From: Mauremys mutica
Lineage: Eukaryota > Chordata > Testudines > Geoemydidae
DNA length: 64,000 nucleotides
Direction of reading: 5' to 3'
Assembly (NCBI RefSeq): GCF_020497125.1
Contig: NC_059084.1
Coordinates: 10,753,501-10,817,500 of the forward strand
Under the pieces are notes generated by a model. That model made no database searches, had not been told where the DNA came from, and saw only the letters and a program-made list of their open reading frames with translations. The translations under genes and the position numbers were made by a program. Within the stretch, counting starts at the first letter, position 1. Each line of letters begins with the position of its first letter. This document shows, piece by piece, positions 42,986 to 52,045 of the stretch.

Positions 42986-44761
42986 CACACAGAGTGCAAG
43001 AACTTTACTCCTGGATGAACACCAGGAAATATGCCAGCAGAAGAAACATAAATGAGTAAAATTCGTATTTATCTGTGCCATGGGATGGAAAGAAAATGAT
43101 TCACCCTCTGAACAAAAACAAAACCCCTTACACTTGAATAATTCATACTCGAGATTTTCATTTGTCATTGCAAGATATCAACATGGCAGAGTCATTTGCA
43201 GCCTCTAAGGTGCTCCCCTCCCAAGCTCAGGCCTTGTCAAGCCCACTCACTCGGGCTCAAATTAAGGGGGTCATACATAGGCATCTAACAAAGTAGCCAG
43301 ATTTGTAGAGGTGTGAGCACCTAGAATTCCCAGTGAAGTTAATAGGAACCGAGCAGGCTCAGCATTTTGAAAAATCAGGTCACACCAGTGCAAAAATATG
43401 GGTTTAGGTGCTTAAAGTAAGACACCTACATTTGAAAATTTGGGTCTGATTATTTACAAAGTTGTGCCCATTGAAGACTGAGATTAATTTTATCTGGATC
43501 AAGTTCCAGCTCTTCTTCTGCATCTTTTTGCTATGCTTCAAGCCATCAGGAGTTTGCTGTCCTCATCTAATGACCTACTCTAGGTACTTAACTTCTCTGC
43601 TTGGCCTTCTGGAGAGACACTGATCTACAGGATTGAAAAGGGGATTGTAAATCAGAAACTCCTAATCTCTAATCCTACCTTTACTGGCAGGGGATTTTGC
43701 CATCTCACTTAACATCCTCGTGACTCAGCTCATCTGTAAAGGGAAGATAGTGATACTTACTCATTTCACACAGAAGGGGGGGGGAAGAGGATGTGGAAAA
43801 AATTAGTTAGTACTGTTCATATTCACTTCCAAAATGTAAAATGAAAAGAATTATAACAAATGCTTCCAGTCAAGGGAGCAGGGGTTCCTATCGGACTGTC
43901 AACATATGCTGTATTACTACAAGATGTTCTCAACTGTTCATCCTGGCATCATAAATAGAAGGAGGACCTAGATCGACAGATTCAAGTTAATCAGAAGTAT
44001 AAGCTGAATGAAGTTTTTCTGCTGATGAGATGAGAATGTAGCATATGAACACAGTAGCTGGAGGAGATAGCGGACTGGTCTGATTTTCAAGTTTGATACC
44101 CTCAGGCTCTGTAAAAACAGGGGGCACAGTGCTATGCAGTTTACTGTGTGTAGTTCCCTTAGCAGAGGCCTTAAAAATTAAGTTAGTTTATGTGATGATC
44201 TGCTTTTGTGGGCATTAAAGACATTGTGGCAGAGCCCACTTCCTCCTAGCTCTGCTCAAGTCCACACACAGCTCAGAGGCCTTTCTGCTGATAACCCCCT
44301 CCCTTGCAGTTTACATACAATATTAGCTTCCATCACCCATATACACTATATAACCTCACCCCTGTAGTCTTAGGGAGCTTACAGGTCCTGGCCCAAGCAG
44401 GGAAAAGCCATCTCTTTCTACATGCCCCTTTCCCACTTCCTTCCTGTGTCTTTTGTATCATCTGCCTAATTAGCCTCTTACTTCTGCTCAGGCCATCAGT
44501 TAGGCCCAGCTATTCTTAATGAGGTTTGTGCTGGAGTAATTAATTAGAACTGCAGGGACCAGACAGCCAGTGCTTAATTTGTAATGAAAGGTGCCAGGGC
44601 TCAAGCAATTTTTTTACATTCATAACGGATGCAGCAAGGCCAGAGGTGCCAGGCTATGAACTGCCAAGCCTGGACGTCCTGGGGCTCAGACTGACACACA
44701 TTAAGCATTGCAGAGGGCTGGCTCAGCTGCTGTCACAGCCCCCAGTACTTTTTATAAGATT
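42986..44761. other. Non-coding stretch
   Basis: 43270-43460 contains 'ggtgtgagcacctagaattcccagtgaagt' and 'taggtgcttaaag', fragments of a palindromic repeat related to that at 44762. G run at 43778-43785. No gene recognised. Confidence 0.4.
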
Positions 44762-44849
44762 AAGGCCTAGATCCTCAAAGGTTGTTCGGTGCCTAACTCC
44801 TGTTTCAATCAATGAGAGTTAGGCACTTCACTTTGAGGACCTGGGCCTG
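44762..44849. repeat. Palindromic MITE-like hairpin
   Basis: Left arm 'ggcctagatcctcaaagg' with 'gtgcctaactc' and right arm 'gagttaggcac' with 'ctttgaggacctgggcc' are near-perfect reverse complements around a short centre 'tgtttcaatcaatg'. Likely an old palindromic DNA element. Confidence 0.75.
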
Positions 44850-45364
44850 AGTGTTTTCCTTGGTACCCTTTCCCAAGATTTGTTCTCCCATTCATCATAC
44901 CAGCTGTTGCTTGACAGCTGTATATCAGGCACGCTATCTGTGCTGGTTGGCTGGCAATTGTAATGACTTTTCTATTTCACACTGACACCGTGTGGCACAG
45001 CTACCAGTGGGGCCTGTGGGTTTTTGTGGGTTGCACATTATGGGTTCAAATCTGTGTTAAAGTTATAAATGCAAGCGAGTTTGTTTGCCCCAGGGTTTAT
45101 TTCCACACTGTCTATACTGTCACCACCCATCTAAACATCAGGAGGTAAAAACAGTTGTCTCTGATAAACAGGGATTATTGTGCCTACCAGCACCAGCGTC
45201 AAATTGACTACTGGTATAAGTGGGTCCAACTATGACTGCAGTGGAATTGTGCGCTGATGTCAATGTTGAATTTGGTCCCCTAAATGGCTTTTGCTGTCAC
45301 TATCAAACTTCACTTTGTGAGCACAAAATATTCACGTAATTCACACAATTCAATTAAAACAAAC
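44850..45364. other. Non-coding stretch, nothing recognised
   Basis: No repeat or coding signal. Confidence 0.4.
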
Positions 45365-45680
45365 AACAGGAAGTATTTTTTCCACAGAACGCCCAATCAA
45401 CCTGTGGAACTCCTTGTCAGAAGATGTTGTGAACGCCAAGACTATAAAATGGTTGAAAAAAGAACTAGATACATTCATGGAGGATAGGTCCATCAATGGC
45501 TATTAGCCAGGATGGGCAGGGATGGTGTCCCTAGCCTCTCTTTGCCACTTAATCACTTGATGATTATCTGTTCTGTTCATTCTCCCTTGGGCACCTGGCA
45601 TTGGCCACTGTCAGAAGACAGGATCTGGGCTAGATGGATCTTTGGTCTGACCCAGTATGGCTATTCTGATGTTTTTAAAT
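45365..45680 (+). mobile_element. CR1 LINE 3'-end copy
   Basis: Runs from 'aggaagtattttttccacag' through 'caatcaacctgtggaactcc', 'gccaggatgggcaggga' and 'tggtctgacccagtatggct' to 'attctgatgttt', colinear with 28430-28757. Contains only the very end of the ORF and the 3' UTR. Confidence 0.9.
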
Positions 45681-45903
45681 ATGGGCCAGGACCCTCCTTT
45701 GAGCTGTTTGTAGGGTGACCTGGGGGTAGGGCCCAATCCTCTTTTCCTGAGTAACATTCTTAATTCCATCCCTATACTAGAAATAATACAAGTAGATGCC
45801 TAACTGTAAGTATCTGCAGAAGTCCCATTGATTTCAATAAGATTTAAGTATATATTTAAAATTATGCACTTAGGGGCTTTCCTGAATAGGGGTGGAAGGG
45901 CTA
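45681..45903. other. Short unassigned stretch
   Basis: Nothing recognised. Confidence 0.4.
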
Positions 45904-46072
45904 GAGCAGGGGTAGTCAATAGGCAAACTACGAGCCAAATCTGGACTGCCAGATGCTTTACCCAAAAATCTTTTTATTTACTTATTATTATTATTATTAA
46001 TTTTCTCTGTAGTCTGAACCTTGATTATACCTTGTCCAAAAATTTGGACCTTAAAAAAAATGACTACCCTGG
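45904..46072. mobile_element. 'AGGGGTAGTCAATAGG' MITE, copy 1
   Basis: Ends CAGGGGTAGTCAATAGGC and (reverse complement) CCAGGGTAGTCATTTTT. The interior has 'atctggactgccagatgc', an ATT-rich middle and 'ctgtagtctgaaccttg'. Copy 2 is at 56272-56465 in the opposite orientation. No clear TSD in this copy. Confidence 0.8.
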
Positions 46073-46887
46073 CCTGACTGCACTCATGAAAACAGAATTC
46101 TAACATTTTGGTTAAATGGCCTATTTTTGGTTTCTGAACCTGGTTCTTCTAAGGGATGAAGTCATTTATTCTTATCTTCCTTTCTAAAAGGAAAACTCGC
46201 TTGTGTTGTTGGGATCACATTGTGGCATCTTTAATTCAACTCCTGATACGAACACGCCAAGTTTTCAGAGATAATATACAATATAAATGAGAGGTTCTGT
46301 CCTGGCAGCAAGAGCCTGTGTGCATATAAACACTCTTGAAAGTGTTTTAAAAGTACTCAGCAGTGGATATTTTTAGCTGGTGAGATCCTCTTAAACTTTC
46401 CTTAGGCCACAGATTAATTCTGTTCAAAGGGAAATTTCCCTCCCCATCATGTGAGCACTTATATTTGTCTTAGAGTGAAACTCCCACAGAAGGTTGGCCC
46501 TGCAGAAGCAGATTCTTCCAGTAGGTGCTCAGCTTTTTGCAAGTGAGACTCTCTGTTATTCAGGCTGTACTGACATCTGTTGGCGCCTGTCAATAAAGGT
46601 GGTGTAAAACAGTTTCCTACACTGAGGAGATATTGCCCCTAGAGTGAAGCAGATAACTGGGCAAATAATCTTGTAATAACACTGGACTGCATCCAGATGG
46701 TGATTATTCATTGGAATATGCTTGTGCATTACTGACTAAAATCAAATAAGGTTGAAAGCTACAGGTTTCATGAACAGTAGGCAAAATTACTGTTTTCCAA
46801 ATTATGCATTGTTGTGGGTCACGACAATCTCATCTCAGGCAATAATGTCTTTCTTTTTGTATGAATAGCCACTTTCTCTGCAATATG
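46073..46887. other. Non-coding stretch, nothing recognised
   Basis: No repeat family or gene recognised. Confidence 0.4.
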
Positions 46888-47712
46888 TACTCCAGAGGGA
46901 ATTCTGTGCCTAAAAAAGAAACCAAAAAACCCCTGTGCACAATATTTTAAGATTCTGCAAATTTGTCAATAAATAAATGTGTAGACTCCAGCATGACAAT
47001 GGGAAGCACAGGCCACTGGCTGTACAGAGGTGTTTTCCCCCTTCCTCGGGGGAAAGTATCTCCCAGTTCTATAGTCCAGCCACTTCCCCCCAGTGATGAG
47101 TGGGAGGGACCCAGGCATGGGTCTGACTCAGCCTCAGCTGCTCCTTGCAGGGGAAGAGGAAGTCCAGCCAGGACTAGCAGCTGAACCTGCTGCTGGATAG
47201 GAGACACCAGCTGCATGACCACTCTTGCGGCTTCCCTTTGCTTCCCAGTCAGCAGGGCCGGCTCTAGACCCCAGCGCGCCAAGCAGGCGCGTGGGGCGGC
47301 CCTTTCCCTGGGGGGCGGCATTTGGCTCCGGCTGAGCTCCCGCAGGCATGCCTGCGGCAGGTCAACCGGAGCCCGGGAGGAGCGGACCTGCCGCAGGCAT
47401 GACTGCGGCGGGTCCCCTCTTCTCGCGGCTCCGGTTGAGCTCCCGCAGGCATGCCTGCGGCAGGTCCGCTGGTCCCGGGCTCCGGTTGACCTGCCGCAGG
47501 CATGCCTGCGGGAGCTCAACCGGAGCCGCGGGAAGAGGGGACCCGCCGCGGGACCGGGTAAGGGGCGGCGCTGCGCACGGCTGCTTGGGGCAGCCTATTT
47601 TCTAGAGCCGCCCCTGCCAGTCAGAAAGTCATTTTTCTGTGGGGAAGCAAAGAAATCTGCAGGAGACATGAATTTTGTGCATGCGCAGTGGTGCAGAATT
47701 CCCCCAGGAGTA
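46888..47712. mobile_element. DNA element carrying a nested insertion
   Basis: Inverted ends TACTCCAGAGGGAATTCTG and (reverse complement) TACTCCTGGGGGAATTCTG, 17/19. The hexamer AATATG directly flanks both sides (46882-46887 and 47713-47718). A second element with its own perfect TSD occupies 47253-47616, leaving about 460 bp for the host element. No transposase recognised in the rest. Confidence 0.75.
47253..47616. mobile_element. 364-bp hAT-like element, perfect 8-bp TSD, nested
   Basis: Ends CAGGGCCGGCTCTAGA and (reverse complement) CAGGGGCGGCTCTAGA (15/16), with exact duplication CCAGTCAG at 47245-47252 and 47617-47624. The core carries three perfect copies of the palindrome CCGCAGGCATGCCTGCGG (47340, 47443, 47494) and one with a single change (47391). 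Long Arg/Pro/Cys-rich frames on both strands (up to 190 codons) follow from this array. Sister of 42662-42985. Confidence 0.93.
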
Positions 47713-47898
47713 AATATGGTCGAACAACAGTTGACGTACTGGGAGACACAATTAAGGCGCACTACAGGAAACCACCTGCTTAACTGACCTACCCCCAGCA
47801 GGACCCAAGTCCTGAGTTTTTGCTGACCTGAATCACATTGATTTGTGTGGGGACAGACTGGACCCTCGGGCTCCAACCTGATTCAGAGCCAGGGTAGA
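47713..47898. other. Short unassigned stretch
   Basis: Nothing recognised. Confidence 0.4.
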
Positions 47899-48287
47899 CA
47901 TAGGCACCAACTTTCTCCGGTGCCAGTGCGTGCCCCTGCCCCCACCCTGACGCTACCCTTTCCCCGCCCCCATTCCAACCCCATCCCCAAAGTCCCCACC
48001 CTAACTCTGCCCCTCCTTGCCCCTATTGGATCCCTTCCCCAAATCCCCACCCCGGCCCCGCCTCTTTCCCCAGCGCGCCTGCCCCATGCGCCTTTCCCCC
48101 ACCTCTCCCCTCCTTCCCTGCCCCACAAATCAGCTGTTTCACAGTGCAAGGGCTGGGAGGGAGGGAGGAGAAGCAGGACACGGTGGCGCGCTCACAGAGG
48201 AGGCGGGGGCAAGCTGGAGCGGGGGGGGCGGGGAGTTGCCGGTGGGTGCTGAGTACCCACCAATTTTTTTCCGAGTCAGCGCCTATG
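47899..48287. mobile_element. 389-bp hAT-like element with 8-bp TSD
   Basis: Ends CATAGGCACC and (reverse complement) CATAGGCGCT. Flanks AGGGTAGA (47891-47898) and AGTGTAGA (48288-48295) agree at 7/8. Left half is C-rich ('ccccaccctaactctgcccc'), right half G-rich ('gggagggagggaggag'), with 'gggtgctgagtacccac' near the right end. Frames here are low complexity. Confidence 0.8.
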
Positions 48288-49019
48288 AGTGTAGACATTA
48301 CCTTTGAGTTCAATTTAATCAGGGAGTGGCAAATAACCAGAGTCCATTCTTGACAGAAACTCCATCCTACAACCACATAGGCGAGAAATCTTATTCCTGT
48401 GGTTAGTGCCATTGGGAGTACTCTTGGACATCTGGCCCTAGAATGTTATTTTAGTAGGTTGGTTATGCTGGGAGGTGATGTGAGCTGCTGGCAAACAGGT
48501 CTTTGATCTATGGCAATCGTGGACCTCACTGAAGCTGGGGGACATGCTAACCACGTTCTATTCAGGCTAAATGAGGGAGCAATGAATTGCCTCTTTGTTT
48601 CGTGATAGCTGAAACAACAGAAGCCAAGGCATGGGCCAGTCTAGGAAGGCCACAGTTGAAGCTGAACCAGGCAGCCCAAGGAGTTTCCCTGGAGACTATT
48701 TGCAAGTGCAGGGGCTGGGGTGCATGAGAACAACAGAGACTGTGGCTATGTCTACACTACAGCCTACGTCGGCAAAACTTATGTCGCTCAGGGGTGTGAA
48801 TATTCCACCCCCCCACCCAAGTGACATAAGTTATGCCGACATAAGCGTTTGTATGCACAGCTTATGCTGCTCGCAAAGGTGGGTTTTTTATGCCATCAGG
48901 AGAACTCTCTCCTGTCGGCATAGAGAGTATTCACCACTTGCGCTGCAGCGGTGCATCTGTACCACTACAGAGAGTGAGTGAGAGAGAGAGAGAGTGTGAA
49001 TGAGTGAGTGTGTGTGTGT
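48288..49019. other. MITE-like sequence and simple repeats
   Basis: 48745-48950 begins 'ggctatgtctacactacagc', the left end of the 29-30 kb MITE family, and includes 'acttatgtcgctcagg' / 'aagtgacataagttatgccgac' hairpin pieces; the right end is not clear. 48969-49021 is a (GA)n(GT)n simple repeat. Confidence 0.55.
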
Positions 49020-49265
49020 GGGCGCTTCTTTGGAGCACTGGACTGACTGGAGAGGTAGAGTTGGACTTCTGAACAGGGACACTGCCAGCTGTTTGTTCCT
49101 GTTGAGTTCAGGGAACCACAACTTCATGAACATTCTTTGTAAATAAACAGGATTGCACAAAAGGAATACTTGACTCTGAGAAATTTCTCCTTCTAATGGA
49201 AACAATCTGGCAAGGCCCCAAGTATTGGTTACCTGCTTGGGTCAAGGGGCAACAATATCTGAGCT
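49020..49265 (+). mobile_element. Solo LTR-like relic related to the 22-kb locus
   Basis: Has 'ctgttgagttcagggaacc', then 'gtaaataaacaggattgc' (AATAAA signal), then 'tccttctaatggaaacaatc' and 'tattggttacctgcttggg'. The same order is seen at 22160-22270. I read it as the R/U5 end and leader of a Gypsy-type element. Boundaries not resolved. Confidence 0.4.
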
Positions 49266-49852
49266 TGCGCCTTCCAACAAAATTCCCTTAATAATAATAA
49301 TAATAATCATAAAAAAGGAATCAACTGCGCCCTTTGACTTTAAAGGCAGTTTGTCCTGTTTAGTCTTTGGAATAATTTAATGGAGAATTAGCTTATCTTC
49401 CAATGGTTTAAAAATAGCAGCCAGTTTACTCAAGAGTGATTAGGTAGTTAAAGTTCTACCAGTAAAGATTTCCCCATTTCTCTGAGCCGCTGGAAGGTCA
49501 ACAGTTCATGCTGAAGTGTGAGGCCAGCCTAACTTTGCCTGTTGTTCTCATGCACACAAGTGAAGTTAAATGGAAAAAATGTCAGGAACATACTTTCATA
49601 ATGAAAGATGATCAGGGAAAATAGAACACCATGCAGGGCTTGCCTGAGCATCCCCCTCAAACTGCTGGCCCAAGCCCCCCCATGTGGAGCTGGCCCTCTC
49701 CCCCGAGGGCTCAACTGAGCCCCCTCCCACATGTGGGTCTGGTTTGAGCTGCCTAGCATCACTGCTGGCCCAAGCCCTGCGGGGCTAACATAGCTGCTCA
49801 CCCCCGGAACGTTCCTCCGCACCTCCCCAGGGGGGCACACCCCACTTTTTTT
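49266..49852. other. Non-coding; ATA microsatellite
   Basis: (ATA)n at 49289-49307. 49630-49850 is C-rich with 'ctggcccaagccc' units, probably part of the DNA element that ends at about 50024. No gene. Confidence 0.4.
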
Positions 49853-50024
49853 GGCAAAACTGTGCATTTGTCCCGTTTAGTGCGAGTGTGCTCTTGCCAA
49901 CTGATCATCAGTGGGCAAGACCAAACGGGACAAATGCACAGTTTTACCAAAAAAAATCAAGACCCCCAGAACAGGACTTAAAAAGGGGACTGTCCCAGCC
50001 AACACGGAATGTATGATCACCCTA
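49853..50024. mobile_element. DNA element end with 26-bp hairpin
   Basis: 49853-49878 (ggcaaaactgtgcatttgtc...) and 49923-49948 are reverse complements with one mismatch, 44 bases apart. It is followed by 'ggactgtcccagccaacacgg' and ends 'gatcaccct', as in the host element at 5670-5900/6493. The far left end is unclear. Confidence 0.6.
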
Positions 50025-50174
50025 TCATGAAAAGACATGACTTCCTCCAAAGAAGGAACCTTGCATTCTCCCAGGCATCATAAGACCAAATCCATGGAGC
50101 TCTGGGACTGGAGACGAAGAGGCACTAGTGCACCCATTGTGGGCACTGGGGCAATTCTGCCAGCCCTCCTGTTG

Positions 50175-50425
50175 TAAGACTCTTTGCCATAATAAATAAA
50201 ACTATAACAATACTTAGCTCTTCTATAACTCTTTTCATCAGTAGCTTGCCAAGCACCTTGCAAGGGAGGTCAGTATCATTATCCCCATTTGACAGATGGG
50301 GAAACAGAGACACGGGGTGGTGAAATGTCTTGTCCAGCAGGCGAGTGGCAGAGCCAGGAATAGACGCCAGGTCTCCTGAGTCCCAGTCCCATGCTCAATC
50401 CACTAGGACACAAAGGACCTAAAAG
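50175..50425 (-). mobile_element. MIR-like SINE, nearly complete
   Basis: Reads 'acttagctcttctataactc', 'gcaagggaggtcagtatcat', 'ccccatttgacagatgggga', then 'gtggcagagccaggaataga' and 'ctgagtcccagtcccatgct', i.e. the reverse complement of MIR from tail through core to the tRNA-like head. The best preserved of the three copies here. Confidence 0.85.
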
Positions 50426-51018
50426 CCAAGATCAAGAGCTGGAGCTGCCATGAAAAGGGGACTCTGGGTGCCCTGGGGATCTTTGTAAGATAATGCAGTA
50501 TTCTATACAGCATATTTCAAAGGATTCAGAAAACTAGGATATCTGAGAGCAGTCCAGCCCTACAGCTGCACCTCCGTCCTTGTTTAGAGCCCGCAGAGCC
50601 CTAAAAACCCATGGGTTTTATATGGAGGAGCTGCTGTGGGTTGCATGAGGGGGTTGAATGTTGTTGCTGAAATGGTGTTTAACAGCTGGAACGGGCACAC
50701 AGGGCAAGTCTGCAACTGAGGATTGTTTGAGTTCTCTGCTCAGGCACAAGAGAGATTGATGCACATTAGTAATATTTAACCTTGTTAAAAATTGTCAGTA
50801 CAAACAGGAATTTTACTGACCTGTCCACATTAAGTAATGTTGCCTGTGTGGCCCAAGTGGTTAGTCAACATTCACGCCTTGCAGGGGTATTCCACTAGGA
50901 AGAGAAATCAACAATATGAGTAAGTTAAATTCTTTGATGTAATCTTGTTTATTTACACAAAGTGCTGTTTCCCTGAACACATTAGAAACAAACAGCAGCA
51001 GATAGTTTCCCTGCTCAG
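50426..51018. other. Non-coding stretch, nothing recognised
   Basis: No feature recognised. Confidence 0.4.
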
Positions 51019-52045
51019 AAAAGAGTCCTTGTGGCACCTTAGAGACTAACAAATTTATTTGGGCATAAGCTTTCGTGGGCTAGAACCCACTTCATCAGAT
51101 ATGTGAAGTAAAAAATACAGGAGCAGATATAAATACATGAAAGGATGGGGGTTGCTTTACCAAGTGTTAGGTCAGTCTAACGAGACAAATCAATTAACAG
51201 CAGGATACCAAGGGAGGAAAAATAACTTTTGAAGTGGTAAGAGAGTGGCCCATTAAAGACAATAGACACGAAGGTGTGAGTAACAGTAGGGAGAAATTAG
51301 TATTGGGGAAATTAAGTTTAGGTTTTGTAATGACCCAACCATTCCCAGTCTTTATTCAGGCCTAATCTGATGGTATCTAGTTTGCAAATTAATTCCAAGT
51401 TCTGCAGCTTCATGTTGTCAGCCTTTTTATTATCATGTCAGAGTTGTTTTGGAGGCTCTGGATAGCATTGTGTTCTGCATGGCTGAGGTTATGGGGCAAG
51501 TGATGCTGCTTTTCCACAATTTCAGCTTGTGCACATCAACAGAAGCACTCTATGTAGCAGTCCAGTCTGTTGTTTCGACCTTCAGGAGGAGTCCACGCAG
51601 AGTCCTTCTTTTTTGTAGTGTTGGTAGGAAGCTTCCTGTGTGTTAGTGTGCTGTTCAGTGGTGTGTTGGAAATATTCCTTGAGTCGGAGACGTCAAAAGT
51701 AGGATTCTAGGTCACCGCAGAACTGTATCATGTTTGTGGGGGTGGTGGGGCAGAAGGAAAGACGCTGAGATAGGACAGACTCTTCTGTCAGGCTAAGAGT
51801 ATAGCTGGATAGGTTAACAATATTGTTAGGTGAGTTAAGGGAAGCACTGTTGTGGGCCCTTGTGATAGTTTAGTTTCCTTTTTCCTCGGTAGAGATGCAA
51901 AGTGTGTGTGTTGTAAATGGCTTGTCTAGCTTTTGTAAAGTCCAGCCACCAGGGAGGTTGTGTGGAAGATTGTTTTTTTTAAGAGAGTTTCTAGTTTTGA
52001 GAGTTCATTCTTGATCTTCTCCAGCAGGCTCTATGCCCATAAGCT
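51019..52045 (-). mobile_element. Penelope-like retroelement relic
   Basis: Read on the minus strand from 52045 leftwards: LLEKIKNELSKLETLLKK (coiled N-terminal part), then NIVNLSSYTLSLTEESVLSQ and RLSFCPTTP (51740-51835), then DLESYF and RLRLKEYF. In vertebrate Penelope-like elements the N-terminal RT region reads 'N-S...L...E.S-L-S-G-L-x-F-C-P-T' and '(R)RLRLKEFF', so the match is good. Further on HNLSHAEHNAIQSLQNNSDM and IIKKADN fits '..E..A(I/L)..L..N..I(I/V)IK.ADKGG' that precedes the catalytic palm. The catalytic part is missing. The end nearest 51019 carries a hammerhead-ribozyme-like fold, as known for this class. Stops and frame changes make it inactive. Confidence 0.75.
51061..51098 (-). 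ncRNA. Hammerhead-ribozyme-like motif
   Basis: Minus strand: CTGATGA (51098-51092), one extra A, stem II GTGGG...CCCAC with a TTCTAG loop (51090-51075), GAAA (51074-51071), mini stem III GC-TTAT-GC (51070-51063), then CC. The invariant boxes CUGAUGA and GAAA and the very short stem III are the signature of hammerheads in Penelope-like elements. Departures from the ideal: the extra A before stem II, a C where U is needed opposite the last A of GAAA (51062), and a weak stem I. This copy is probably inactive. Confidence 0.6.

Noticed and set aside
46947..47787. 190-codon Arg/Pro/Cys-rich frames on both strands
   Set aside because: They run through the palindromic GC array of a hAT-like element and mirror each other.
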